A stretch of 64,000 nt of DNA. It comes from Pseudomonadota bacterium. Its GTDB lineage: Bacteria; Pseudomonadota; Gammaproteobacteria; Steroidobacterales; Steroidobacteraceae. Each line of letters begins with the position of its first letter. Position 1 is the stretch's first letter. Shown here one piece after another: positions 23,539 through 32,166 of the stretch. The position numbers and the translations under genes are program-made. The notes under the pieces are model-generated. The model did not search any database and had not been told where the DNA came from. It saw nothing but the letters and a program-made list of their open reading frames with translations. Location: contig JAEWAF010000135.1 in NCBI GenBank assembly GCA_023391815.1, positions 44,546 to 108,545 of the forward strand, read 5' to 3'.

Positions 23539-25296
23539 ATGAGTAACGCGGCCGAACTGCTGATCGAAACGCTGGCCCGCTGTGGCGTCGATACCATCTA
23601 CGGTCTGCCGGGCGACGGCATCAACGGCATCATGGAAGCGATTCGCACGCGGCAGGACCAGATGCGCTTCATCCAGGTGCGGCACGAGGAATCCGCGGCC
23701 TTCATGGCGACCGCGCATGCCAAGCTGACGGGTCGATTGGGCTGTTGCCTCGCCACCAGCGGTCCCGGTGGCGTGCATCTGCTCAACGGGCTTTACGATG
23801 CGAAGGGCGACGGCGCCTCGGTGATCGCCATCACCGGACTGCCGTATCACGATCTCGTCGATACGTTCACTCAGCAGGACGTGGATCAAACACGCCTGTT
23901 CTCGGACGTTGCTGTTTACAGCACGCGTGTCATGAGCGCGGCTCATGTTGAAAACGTCGTGACGTTGGCGTGCCGGACGGCGCTGGCGAAACGAGGCGTC
24001 GCGCACTTATCGATTCCGGTCGACGTGCAGGAGGAAAAACTCGAAGAGGCCGATCCATCGATGCGTAACAAGCCGCATCACACGTCCGTGGTGGTCTCGG
24101 AGGGTTTGCAACTGCCTCAGCTCGAAGACATCGAGCGCGCGGCCGAAATACTGAACTCGGCTTCCAGAGTCGCGATCCTCGCTGGCCGCGGTGCCGCCGG
24201 GGCGCAAGAGGAACTGATCGATACCGCCGAGCTGCTCGGCGCGCCCATCATCAAGGCGCTGCTCGGAAAAGCGGTGGTGCCCGACACGCATCCGATGACG
24301 ACCGGCGGCATCGGCTTGCTCGGTACGCGTCCATCGCACGAAGCCATGGAACAGTGCGATGCGCTCCTGATCGTCGGCTCGACGTTCCCCTACATCGAGT
24401 ACTACCCGAAACCCGGCCAGGCGCGGGTCGTGCAGATCGATTGCGATGCCTCCCGCATCGGGTTGAGAGCGCCGGCGGAAGTCGGACTGGTGGGCGACTC
24501 CCGGGCAGTGCTGGAGATGCTCAACGCCAAGTTGCAACGGAAGGAATCGCGCGAGTTCCTGCAACGCGCTCAGGATGGAATGAAAGAGTGGCGCCGTGTG
24601 TTGCGCGAGTCAGCGATGACGGATCAGTCGCCGATGAAGCCTGGGCGCGCGGCCATCGAGTTGAGCGAACAGCTCGCCGATGACGCCATCGTGGCTTGGG
24701 ATTCGGGTCACAACACCGGCTTGTGCGCGCGCTACATCGACGCGGTGGGCGAGCAGATATTCTTCGGTTCGGGAATGATGGCTTCGATGGGTTGCGCCAT
24801 ACCGTACGCCATCGCGGCGGCGTTGATCTATCCGCAGCGCCAGGTGGTCGCGTTCGTCGGTGACGGCGGCCTGAGCATGCTGCTCGGCGAGCTGGCCACC
24901 ATCGTGCGCTACGGCCTGTCGATCAAGGTGATCGTGATCAAGAACAACACACTCGGCCAGATCAAATGGGAGCAGATGATGTTCCTGGGCAATCCCGAGT
25001 ACGAGTGCGATTTGCAGCCCATCGATTTCGCCGCGGTCGCCGAGGCCATGGGCATCAAGGGGTATCGAGTCGTGCTGCCCGAGGATTGTCGCTATGTGCT
25101 GGAGCAGGCGTTGTCACAAGCCGGTCCGGCGCTGGTGGAAATGAATGTCGATCCGAACGAGCCGCTGCTGCCGCCCAAGCGCGTCGAGAAATATGCGGAG
25201 AACATGGAGCACGCGCTCGAGCAGGGCACACCCGGTGCGCATGAGATTCGTCAATCGCTGCGGGAGCAGCCTTCCCGCAGCATGTTGCAATCCTAG
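23539..25296 (+). CDS. ThDP-dependent enzyme, pyruvate oxidase/acetolactate synthase-like
   Basis: Protein of 585 residues with the three-domain layout of the POX/ALS family. The N-terminal domain has the catalytic glutamate in RHEESAAFMATAHAKLTG. The central FAD/nucleotide-type domain includes ILAGRGAAGA. The C-terminal domain has the ThDP-binding GDGG...NN motif (GDGGLSMLLGELATIV then VIVIKNNTLGQ). The pattern is closest to pyruvate oxidases such as PoxB, which convert pyruvate to acetate and CO2 and pass electrons to quinones, but acetolactate synthase-like activity cannot be excluded. The ATG at 23539 follows GGGAGAG. Confidence 0.88.
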   Translation: MSNAAELLIETLARCGVDTIYGLPGDGINGIMEAIRTRQDQMRFIQVRHEESAAFMATAHAKLTGRLGCCLATSGPGGVHLLNGLYDAKGDGASVIAITGLPYHDLVDTFTQQDVDQTRLFSDVAVYSTRVMSAAHVENVVTLACRTALAKRGVAHLSIPVDVQEEKLEEADPSMRNKPHHTSVVVSEGLQLPQLEDIERAAEILNSASRVAILAGRGAAGAQEELIDTAELLGAPIIKALLGKAVVPDTHPMTTGGIGLLGTRPSHEAMEQCDALLIVGSTFPYIEYYPKPGQARVVQIDCDASRIGLRAPAEVGLVGDSRAVLEMLNAKLQRKESREFLQRAQDGMKEWRRVLRESAMTDQSPMKPGRAAIELSEQLADDAIVAWDSGHNTGLCARYIDAVGEQIFFGSGMMASMGCAIPYAIAAALIYPQRQVVAFVGDGGLSMLLGELATIVRYGLSIKVIVIKNNTLGQIKWEQMMFLGNPEYECDLQPIDFAAVAEAMGIKGYRVVLPEDCRYVLEQALSQAGPALVEMNVDPNEPLLPPKRVEKYAENMEHALEQGTPGAHEIRQSLREQPSRSMLQS

Positions 25297-25340
25297 AGTC
25301 CGCACATCCCGTGTCCGCGTTGCCATTGAAATTCAAGTGA

Positions 25341-25356
25341 TGTGATGCCGGTCACT
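25341..25356 (+). promoter_or_regulatory. CRP/Clp-like binding site upstream of the porin gene
   Basis: TGTGA, six bases, TCACT matches the CRP consensus TGTGA-N6-TCACA with one mismatch. It lies about 147 bases upstream of a carbohydrate-porin gene, a typical cAMP-CRP target class. No CRP gene is in the window, so this rests on the sequence match and location. Confidence 0.4.
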
Positions 25357-25502
25357 GTTCGCGTCCGGGCACGTATGCGCGGGACCGGCGATGCACCGCT
25401 GGCGGGATACGGCAAAGCCTGAAAGCGACGCGGTCGTGTCATGCCGGCCCTGCCCATGCCGATGTAGTGGCCGATCGGTTTCTGGCCAACAAGGGTGGTC
25501 GC

Positions 25503-26702
25503 ATGGCGCGGGCGATGTCGAACAAACTGACCTTGATCGCTGCGAGCGTCTGCGCGGCCTGCGCGAGCGTGCCCGCGCGTGCGGGCGATTTGGCGTCGAG
25601 CATGCATTTCGAGGCCGGCTACACCGGGGACTACTTTTCCAATCGTCGCGGCGGACTGGAGCGCGGCAGTCGACATCTATCCAAGCTCGACGTGTCCGCG
25701 ACGCTCGACGTAGAAGAGTTGTTCGATATCCAGGGAATGTCTTTGTTTGTTTCTGCCGAGAGCAATGCGGGCGGCGGCTTGTCGGATCGATACGTTGGCG
25801 ATTCGTTCGGCGTGTCGAACATCGACGCTCCGGCGGCATCGCGCGTGTTCGAGGCTGGCGCGGCCTGGGGTTTCGGCGAGGACGGCAAGCACGGGTTGCG
25901 CGTGGGCCTGCTCGATCTCAATGCGGAGTTCGACGCGAGCGAGCCGCGCGCTTTGTATATCAACTCCGTGTTCGGCATCGGTCAGGATCTGAGCCAGACC
26001 GGTGAGAACGGTCCGTCGATCTACCCGACCACGTCCCTGGGTATGAGCGTCAATCTGCAAGTCGCGCCCGGCTGGCATTGGCTCAGCGGAGCTTACGACG
26101 GTGTGCCGGGCGATCCGCACAAGTCCGACGTGACCACCGTACATCTGCATCACGACGACGGAGTGTTGTTGATTTCCGAGTTGCAGCGTTTATCGGAAGA
26201 TCGGTTTGAGAAGGTGGCCGTGGGTTTGTGGGGCTACACGCAGAGGACGGAGCACCTGGCCGCCGAAGGTCACGGGCCGACCGGGTCATCTCACAATCGC
26301 GGTTGGTATGTCTCGGCGGACTCGCGTCTGGGTGCGATGGATGATGCGCGACCTTGGAGCACGTCGCTGCGCATCGGTCACGCGGAACATCGAGTGAATG
26401 ATTGCGACTGGTCCGTGATCGCGGCGTTGAACTACGACCTGCCGCGTCCTTTGGGACGAGAGCAAAGTTTCGGGATCGGCGCGGCCTGGATCAATACGTC
26501 GTCGGCGCGGCGTGCGAGTACCGAAGGCCTGGACGATTATGAAGCAGCCGTCGAGCTCACCTGGCGCGCGACTGTCACCGACTGGCTGGTCTTGCAGCCC
26601 GACGTTCAATACGTCGTCAACCCAGGAGCACAGCGTTCGCTGCGTAACGCTGTGGTGATGGGATTGCGCTTCGAAGTCGCTGCGCCGACGTTCAGCTGGT
26701 AA
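25503..26702 (+). CDS. OprB-family carbohydrate-selective porin
   Basis: Protein of 399 residues. A signal peptide (LTLIAASVCAACASVPARA) precedes a barrel with OprB landmarks: HFEAGYTGDYFSN, a LFDIQGMSLFVSAESNAGGGLSDRY region, GLLDLNAEFD, SGAYDGVPGDP and the C-terminal DWLVLQPDVQYVVNPGA typical of the family. OprB-type porins allow sugar diffusion across the outer membrane. The ATG at 25503 has AAGGGTGG upstream; MSNKL at 25515 is an alternative. A CRP-like site upstream fits carbon-source control, and a strong hairpin follows the stop. Confidence 0.88.
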   Translation: MARAMSNKLTLIAASVCAACASVPARAGDLASSMHFEAGYTGDYFSNRRGGLERGSRHLSKLDVSATLDVEELFDIQGMSLFVSAESNAGGGLSDRYVGDSFGVSNIDAPAASRVFEAGAAWGFGEDGKHGLRVGLLDLNAEFDASEPRALYINSVFGIGQDLSQTGENGPSIYPTTSLGMSVNLQVAPGWHWLSGAYDGVPGDPHKSDVTTVHLHHDDGVLLISELQRLSEDRFEKVAVGLWGYTQRTEHLAAEGHGPTGSSHNRGWYVSADSRLGAMDDARPWSTSLRIGHAEHRVNDCDWSVIAALNYDLPRPLGREQSFGIGAAWINTSSARRASTEGLDDYEAAVELTWRATVTDWLVLQPDVQYVVNPGAQRSLRNAVVMGLRFEVAAPTFSW

Positions 26703-26706
26703 TAGG

Positions 26707-26736
26707 GCAGTGCCGGCGCACGAACGCCGGCACTGC
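26707..26736. terminator. Strong hairpin between porin and tonB, probable bidirectional terminator
   Basis: A perfect 12-base stem (GCAGTGCCGGCG with CGCCGGCACTGC) and a 6-base loop CACGAA lies between two convergent genes. There is no clear T-tract on either side, so it could also be an mRNA-stabilising hairpin, but its placement strongly suggests a shared terminator. Confidence 0.6.
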
Positions 26737-26744
26737 GTTCAGCA

Positions 26745-27413
26745 CTACATCCGAGTGTTGAGCTGGAACTTCACGGGCAACTGCTTCCACATCGCCATCG
26801 GCTGGCCGTCGCTGGTGCCGGGAATGAAGCGCCATTTCTTCGCTTCACGCATGGCCGACTCGTCGAGCTTGGGGTGGCCGCTGGAGCTGATCAACTTCAC
26901 CTCGCCGACGCGACCGTCCGCGAGGATATAAATCGACAGCACCACCGTGCCCTGCGCTCCCTCGCGAATCATCTGCGGCGGATAGTAGGGCTCACTCAGG
27001 CCGCGACGCGCGTCAATGCGCGGCTCGACCAGGGTGGGCACCGGCTGAGTCACGCTGCCGCCGCCGCCGAACACTTGCTCCGGCATCGTCGGAACATCGT
27101 TGACGATCGGGCCTTCTCCGGTCGGCTCGACCAAGGGGACGTCGATCTCCGGCCGCACATACGTAACCTCCGGATGTTGCTCCTTGATCACCGGTTCCTG
27201 AACCTTGATCTGTTCATCGGGCCTGGGTTGCTCGGGCAGAGGCAGCAGCTGCGGCGGCAGCGGGATGATTTTGGTGAGGATGGTGTGGGTCATCCCATTG
27301 GTCAGCGCCCAGAAGAACGCGAGATGCAGCAGCACGATGATCGCCAGCGCCCACGCGCGAGGCGAGTTCCAGTTGTTCAGCGATGGAAATGTATTAACCG
27401 TCGTCGCAGTCAT
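26745..27413 (-). CDS. tonB: TonB energy-transducing protein
   Basis: Protein of 222 residues. It has an N-terminal membrane anchor (AWALAIIVLLHLAFFWAL) with the helix histidine found in TonB and a periplasmic Pro-rich linker (PLPPQLLPLPEQPRPDEQ). The C-terminal TonB domain (about 140-222) carries the family signature YYPPQMIREGAQGTVVLSIYI followed by KWRFIPG. It couples the inner-membrane ExbB-ExbD motor to outer-membrane receptors. No exbBD genes are adjacent, so this is an orphan copy. The ATG at 27413 follows GGAGTAACAGGA. Confidence 0.92.
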   Translation of the reverse strand: MTATTVNTFPSLNNWNSPRAWALAIIVLLHLAFFWALTNGMTHTILTKIIPLPPQLLPLPEQPRPDEQIKVQEPVIKEQHPEVTYVRPEIDVPLVEPTGEGPIVNDVPTMPEQVFGGGGSVTQPVPTLVEPRIDARRGLSEPYYPPQMIREGAQGTVVLSIYILADGRVGEVKLISSSGHPKLDESAMREAKKWRFIPGTSDGQPMAMWKQLPVKFQLNTRM

Positions 27414-27658
27414 TCCTGTTACTCCCAACGTGTTATTAGAAGCCCACCCGTGCGCACGAGCGGGCCATGACGCGGTTTGCGGCGACGGCCCCATCCGGTG
27501 GCCGATGTTTCAACGCGCCGGACGACGATCGGCGCTGCATCCGCGCCTAGAATCTGCTCCCGCGCGGCGGGCTCCCGGAAGTAAGCACATTCCGGTTGGG
27601 GCGTTGGGGAATTTTTTGCGGGTCGACGTTGTCGAATCGGGCTGGAATGTGAGAACCG

Positions 27659-28498
27659 TCAGCTCAGCCGCAGGCGCTGCTCGAATTCGCGCACCAGCGC
27701 GCCGTCGTCGTGATCCCAGGGATGGAAGCCCGGGCGGAAGAAACTGAGCCAGGGCCGGAACACCCGGCGCATCATGCCCGGCTTGAACCATAAATAAGTA
27801 AACACGCGCCACCAGGTGCGCGGCGTGTTGATGCCATCCTGCCGGAAGAAATCCGCCATGCGCTCGAAGTTCGAGTACCAGAACTGCGCGCTGATCAATA
27901 TCATCACCTGGCATCGGATCGCCCAGCGCTTGAACGCCGACAACTCGCGGGTCACCGCGAGGTAGGTGTCGAACGCGACCGCCTTGTGCTCCACTTCCTC
28001 GATGGCATGCCATTGCCACAACCTCAGCACTTCGGCCGGCGCGCCGGGCAGGGGATCTTTCTCGGTCAGCAAGCTGTGCGCCATGATTGCGGTGAAATGT
28101 TCGAGCGCCACCGTGATCGCGAGTTGCCCGACCGGATGGCGGGAGCGGGCGATGTCGAGACGACGCCGAATCTCGGCGTCCATCGCGGTGGTGTCGTAAC
28201 CGGCGTTCTTGATGAGCTTGTTGAACACCACGTGTTCGCGAGTGTGCGCGGCTTCCTGCTCGATGAACGCCTCGATCTGTTCCTGCAGGCGACCGTCGAC
28301 GCGGTTCCGAAAACGGCGCACCGACTCGATAAAGAAGGTCTCACCCTGCGGGAACGAGGCCGACAGGGCGTTGAAATAGGCGGTCGCCACTGGATCGCCG
28401 CCGTGCCACCATCGGGTGCTGACTGCCTTGCGGTCCAGGCGCAGATCGCGCGGTGTGATCGTGAGGTCGGCGGGCGTGCCGGCGGTGGGGGTGTCCAT
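27659..28498 (-). CDS. Predicted metal-dependent hydrolase (PF10118-like, helical di-metal fold)
   Basis: Protein of 279 residues, mostly helical. Glu/His pairs spaced like a ferritin-type di-metal centre are visible: EQEAAHTREHVVFN, ALEHFTAIMAH and WHAIEEVEHKAVAFD. An aromatic-rich C-terminus follows (FWYSNFERM, TYLWFKPGMMRRV). The family is annotated as predicted metal-dependent hydrolase, but biochemistry is scarce and an oxygenase-like role is possible. The ATG at 28498 is used; an upstream TTG is unlikely. It is divergent from a TetR regulator with only 41 bases between starts, and a palindrome lies in that gap, so TetR control is very likely. Confidence 0.85.
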   Translation of the reverse strand: MDTPTAGTPADLTITPRDLRLDRKAVSTRWWHGGDPVATAYFNALSASFPQGETFFIESVRRFRNRVDGRLQEQIEAFIEQEAAHTREHVVFNKLIKNAGYDTTAMDAEIRRRLDIARSRHPVGQLAITVALEHFTAIMAHSLLTEKDPLPGAPAEVLRLWQWHAIEEVEHKAVAFDTYLAVTRELSAFKRWAIRCQVMILISAQFWYSNFERMADFFRQDGINTPRTWWRVFTYLWFKPGMMRRVFRPWLSFFRPGFHPWDHDDGALVREFEQRLRLS

Positions 28499-28519
28499 GG
28501 CCGGCGTATTAAAAGTTCT

Positions 28520-28539
28520 TATTGAGAGTTCTGTCAATA
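28520..28539. promoter_or_regulatory. Candidate TetR operator
   Basis: TATTGAGAGTTCTGTCAATA is an imperfect 20-base palindrome in which 8 of 10 base pairs match (arms TATTGA and TCAATA, inner AG/CT). It fills the centre of the divergent region and ends directly at the GTG start of the TetR gene. Length and placement are typical of TetR operators. Confidence 0.6.
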
Positions 28540-29220
28540 GTGACCCAGCCGAAAAAAGCAGCCCGACCGACCGGCAGAAACGCCGTCAAAAATAGCCCCG
28601 GGCCGAGGGTGCGACGCACGCCCGAGGAAGCTCGCACCCTGGCACTCGCATCGGCGCGCCGCCTGCTGTTGGCCGAGGGACCCGATGCCATTACTTTGCA
28701 GGCGGTGGCCAGCGACCTCGGCATGAGCCACACCAATTTGATTCATCACTTCGGCTCGGCGGCCGGGCTGCAGTCCGAGTTGATGCGCCAGATGGTCAGC
28801 GAGCTGACGACCACCATCGAATCGGCCGTGATGCGGCTGCGCGCCGGCAAGGGCGAGGTGAAGGATTTCGTCGACATCGTCTTCGACGCGTTCGATCGGG
28901 GCGGCGCGGGCCGGCTGGCCGCATGGATGGCGCTCACCGGCGAGTCCATGCATCTGGCCCCGATCGGGGAGGTGGTGCGCGACTATATCGATAGCGTCGA
29001 ACGTGGCGCCGACGGCGAGGCGGACGCGGCTGCGATTCATCAGCGTGTGACATCCGCGACCTTGTTTGTGACAGTCGCGGCGCTGGGCGATGCCATCATC
29101 GGCAACGAGTTGCGCAAGATGGTGGGCCGGGAACGAGACACGGTCCGCAAGTTGATGGGCGCGCTGTTGCCCGCCGTCCTGGCCGCGCAGCCGAAGGGGG
29201 GCGGCCAAAACGCCACTTGA
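28540..29220 (+). CDS. TetR-family transcriptional regulator
   Basis: Protein of 226 residues from the GTG start. Residues about 30-80 form the TetR helix-turn-helix (TLALASARRLLLAEGPDAIT, then VASDLGMSHTNLIHHFGSAAGL), and the rest is a helical ligand domain. A TTG at 28522 would place the start inside the palindrome and is less likely. Divergent orientation to the predicted hydrolase and the dyad between them imply repression of both genes. The ligand is unknown; the C-terminal tail is Gly/Lys-rich. Confidence 0.9.
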   Translation: MTQPKKAARPTGRNAVKNSPGPRVRRTPEEARTLALASARRLLLAEGPDAITLQAVASDLGMSHTNLIHHFGSAAGLQSELMRQMVSELTTTIESAVMRLRAGKGEVKDFVDIVFDAFDRGGAGRLAAWMALTGESMHLAPIGEVVRDYIDSVERGADGEADAAAIHQRVTSATLFVTVAALGDAIIGNELRKMVGRERDTVRKLMGALLPAVLAAQPKGGGQNAT

Positions 29221-29320
29221 ACGCAGCTTGCGCGCAGCAAATACTCCGCCCATTACCCGCGCGCAGACCCCTCCCGTGAGCTCCGGAATTCCGCGAATCG
29301 AAGGCCGCGACGTGCCCGCA

Positions 29321-30991
29321 ATGAGCGAGCCTTTCAACACCATCCTGGAGGAAATCGCCAGCGAGCTGGAGCTGCGCCCGTTGCTCACCAGCATCATCAC
29401 GCGCGCCTGTGGGCTGCTCGGCGCCGACAGCGGCTCCATCGGTTTGTATGTGCCGCGTCGGCATACGGTGCAAATCGAGGCCATCCATCAGTTGCCCTTG
29501 ACCGAGCTCGGGCTGGAGTTCGAGCCGGGCGAAGGGTTGCTCGGGAAGGTGCTCGCGACCGGCCGGCCCGTCATCGTGGACCGTTATGGCGAATTGCAGC
29601 GGATTTCGTTGCCCGAGATGCGCGAATACGCCGTGATCGGTGTGCCCATTCCCGGGCCGGGCGGTGGTTTGCTCGGTGTATTCGGTATCGGCGCGCCGCC
29701 GCCGCGTAAGTTCGGCGCCGCCGATCTCGACACGTTGCGTTTGTTTGCTCGGCACGCCGCGATCGCAATTCAAAACGCCATGCGCTACGAGCGGGAGAAG
29801 CGTCGCACCGAGCGCATGACGTTGATTGCTCACATCGCTCGGGTCATCACCGCCGGCCTGGACGCAAACGAGCTGGTCGCGACCGCGGCGCAGGTGATTC
29901 ACGAGCACCTGGGCTATCCGAATGTCGTCATCCCGCTGCTGTATCGGGACGAGGACGGCGAATATCTGCTGTTCGACGGGCACGCCGGCAATTACGGCGA
30001 CATCATGGATCTGTCCCATCGCATCCCGGTCACCAAAGGCGTCACCGGGACGGCAGTGATGACGCGCACCGCGCAGATCGTGAATGACGTCCGCAAAGAT
30101 CCTCGCTATGTGCCGCCGCCGATTCCGATCAATGTTCGCACCGAGTTGGCCATGCCCATCGTGCTCGGCGAAGAAGTGTTCGGCTGCATCAACATCGAAG
30201 GCTTGAATCCGTTCGATGAGGACGATGTCGCGAGCATTCAGATCATCGCGGATCATCTGGCTGTGGCGATCAAGAACACGAGTCTGTCGCGCGAGGCTCG
30301 TCAGGCGGCGGTGATGCGCGAACGTCAGCGTCTGGCGCGCGATCTGCACGACGCGGTGAGTCAGGCGCTCTCATCGATCAGTCTGATGTCACAATCGATC
30401 GTGCCTGCATGGCGTCGCGATCCCGCGGAAGGTGAGCGTCGGGCTCGTCGCATCGAAGAGCTGGCGCGTCTTGCGTTCGCCGAGATGCGCGCGCTGCTGC
30501 GAGAGTTGCGGCCGGATCCTTCGACCGAGGCCGGCATGAGCACGATCGAGAATGCGGGCGTGGCCGATGTGAAGAAGATGGGCCTGGCGGCAGCGTTACA
30601 GCGCTTCGCATTCATTCTTGCGCCCCAGACACCGAGCATCCGGCTCGACTTCGCCGCGTATCGCTCGCAGCCGCCGTCGCTGGAAGAGCGGTTGTATCTA
30701 ATTTGTCGCGAGGCATTGTCGAACGCGATCCGCCATTCCGGCGCGGATCGCCTGGATGTGAGCGCGGCGGTGAATGACGATGTGCTGATGTTGAGTATTC
30801 AGGACAACGGCCGCGGTTTCGATGTCGCCGCCCGCGCCGAAGTCACCGGAGACTCTCCCGAACAGGGGATCGGCTTGCAGACCATGAGCGAACGCGCCGC
30901 TGCGCTCGGCGGGGTCTGCGAAGTTCAATCGCAGTCTGGACGAGGGACGACTGTATGTATTCGCATTCCGCTGCTGGCGACGGCTCCATGA
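29321..30991 (+). CDS. Sensor histidine kinase, NarL-type, with two GAF domains
   Basis: Protein of 556 residues. Two GAF domains (about 1-155 and 170-335) are followed by a HisKA_3 dimerisation region with the phosphoacceptor His in RQRLARDLHDAVSQALSSI, then an HATPase_c domain with the N-box EALSNAIRHSGA and G-box DNGRGFD. No membrane segment is visible, so it is probably a cytosolic sensor of a small molecule or redox state. Starts at 29321 (ATG) or 29312 (GTG, with AAGG at better spacing) are possible. It overlaps its response regulator in an ATGA arrangement. Confidence 0.92.
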   Translation: MSEPFNTILEEIASELELRPLLTSIITRACGLLGADSGSIGLYVPRRHTVQIEAIHQLPLTELGLEFEPGEGLLGKVLATGRPVIVDRYGELQRISLPEMREYAVIGVPIPGPGGGLLGVFGIGAPPPRKFGAADLDTLRLFARHAAIAIQNAMRYEREKRRTERMTLIAHIARVITAGLDANELVATAAQVIHEHLGYPNVVIPLLYRDEDGEYLLFDGHAGNYGDIMDLSHRIPVTKGVTGTAVMTRTAQIVNDVRKDPRYVPPPIPINVRTELAMPIVLGEEVFGCINIEGLNPFDEDDVASIQIIADHLAVAIKNTSLSREARQAAVMRERQRLARDLHDAVSQALSSISLMSQSIVPAWRRDPAEGERRARRIEELARLAFAEMRALLRELRPDPSTEAGMSTIENAGVADVKKMGLAAALQRFAFILAPQTPSIRLDFAAYRSQPPSLEERLYLICREALSNAIRHSGADRLDVSAAVNDDVLMLSIQDNGRGFDVAARAEVTGDSPEQGIGLQTMSERAAALGGVCEVQSQSGRGTTVCIRIPLLATAP

Positions 30992-31629
30992 CCGCCACCA
31001 TCAAGCTGCTGCTCGTCGACGATCACGGCATCGTTCGCGAAGGGTTGCGAGCACTGCTCGACGATGGCGAGGAGTTCGTCATCGTCGGCGAAGCCGCCAA
31101 CGGCGATGAGGCCTGCGATGCCGTCCGCCGGTTGCAGCCGGACATCGTGCTCATGGACTTGAAGATGCCCGGCATGGCCGCCAGCGACGCCATTCGCGTC
31201 ATCCGCGCTACATCGCCCAGTGTGAAAGTCATCGCGTTGACTTCCTACGCCGAGGACGGCCAGGTCCGCGAAATCATGGCCGCCGGTGCGGCCGGCTACA
31301 TTCTGAAAGACGTCACCAAATCCGACTTCGTCACCGCCCTGCGCACCGTCGCCGGCGGCCAGACCTGGCTCCACCCCCTAGCGCAACGCTCGCTCGTCGA
31401 ACAACTTCGCAATCGCCAGGCCGATCCGTTGGCCCTGCTCACTCAACGAGAACGGAGCGTGCTAGATCTGATCGCTCGCGGCATGAGCAATCGTCAGATC
31501 GGCGATGAGCTGCATCTCACCGAAGGCACCGTGAAAGGCTACGTCAGCACCATCCTCGCGAAGCTCAAACTCGAGGACCGGACGCAGGCGGCGCTGTTCG
31601 CGGTTCAGCGGGGGCTGGGGCGGCGGTGA
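30988..31629 (+). CDS. NarL/FixJ-family response regulator
   Basis: Protein of 213 residues. It has a receiver domain (KLLLVDDHGIVREGL; phosphoacceptor Asp in DIVLMDLKMPG; Lys in YILKDVTK) and a LuxR-type helix-turn-helix (LTQRERSVLDLIARGMSNRQ, then EGTVKGYVSTILAKL). The ATG overlaps the kinase stop as ATGA, so the two are translationally coupled partners. A longer open frame starting at 30955 would lie inside the kinase and is rejected. It is the last gene before the AT-richer island. Confidence 0.93.
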   Translation: MTATIKLLLVDDHGIVREGLRALLDDGEEFVIVGEAANGDEACDAVRRLQPDIVLMDLKMPGMAASDAIRVIRATSPSVKVIALTSYAEDGQVREIMAAGAAGYILKDVTKSDFVTALRTVAGGQTWLHPLAQRSLVEQLRNRQADPLALLTQRERSVLDLIARGMSNRQIGDELHLTEGTVKGYVSTILAKLKLEDRTQAALFAVQRGLGRR

Positions 31630-32166
31630 TCGACGATTTTTTTCCGAAGGGGCCTCAGGGAAAGACGCTGCCGCCGGAAAGTGTCTTCATTCCGCGATGA
31701 CGATGACGAACAAGGATTTCACATCGCCAAATATCCCCTGGACAAGGATCTTTGACCAAAGGGGTACGTCACCGTGCGGGCGGAGTAACTTCTAACAAGC
31801 GAATGGAGTTCGGGCGCGGAGCACGCCCCGGCTCGAAATCTATATAGATCGAATACCCATAGATCGAATAGCCGTGGCTTGCAGCGCGGAGTTTTCGCTC
31901 CCAATATCCCACGCATCCATAGGGCTTGGTTTGAGCGCGCGGTCAAATCCGCGCAATCGGCCGCGGATGTGAGTGCGAGAACTTCAGAAGGATGGTTGCG
32001 CGTACCATCAATTTCATACGTTCTGCACGCCGTTTCTCCGCGCGATGCAGTCCATGACGAATGGCCGTCGCGGCGGGCCACATCTCTAGGAAACATCATC
32101 TAAATACAATGGGAGCTGAAATAAACTTACAAGCAATCAACTTCGAGTCGGCACGAGGTCGCATCC
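31630..32166. other. 537-base gene-free stretch at the left edge of the accessory island
   Basis: No credible coding region is seen; short open frames on both strands lack family features. Base composition shifts downwards in GC: by hand count 25 of 60 bases are G or C at 32101-32160. ATAGATCGAATA occurs twice as a direct repeat at 31844-31855 and 31859-31870, and a GGGCG/CGCCC dyad lies at 31812-31828. A T-run at 31635-31642 follows the response regulator without a convincing hairpin. No tRNA or integrase remnant was recognised. Confidence 0.5.

Noticed and set aside
31719..32099. Open frame of about 126 codons on the minus strand in the island edge
   Set aside because: No domain, signal peptide or ribosome site; composition is irregular and the frame is probably fortuitous.
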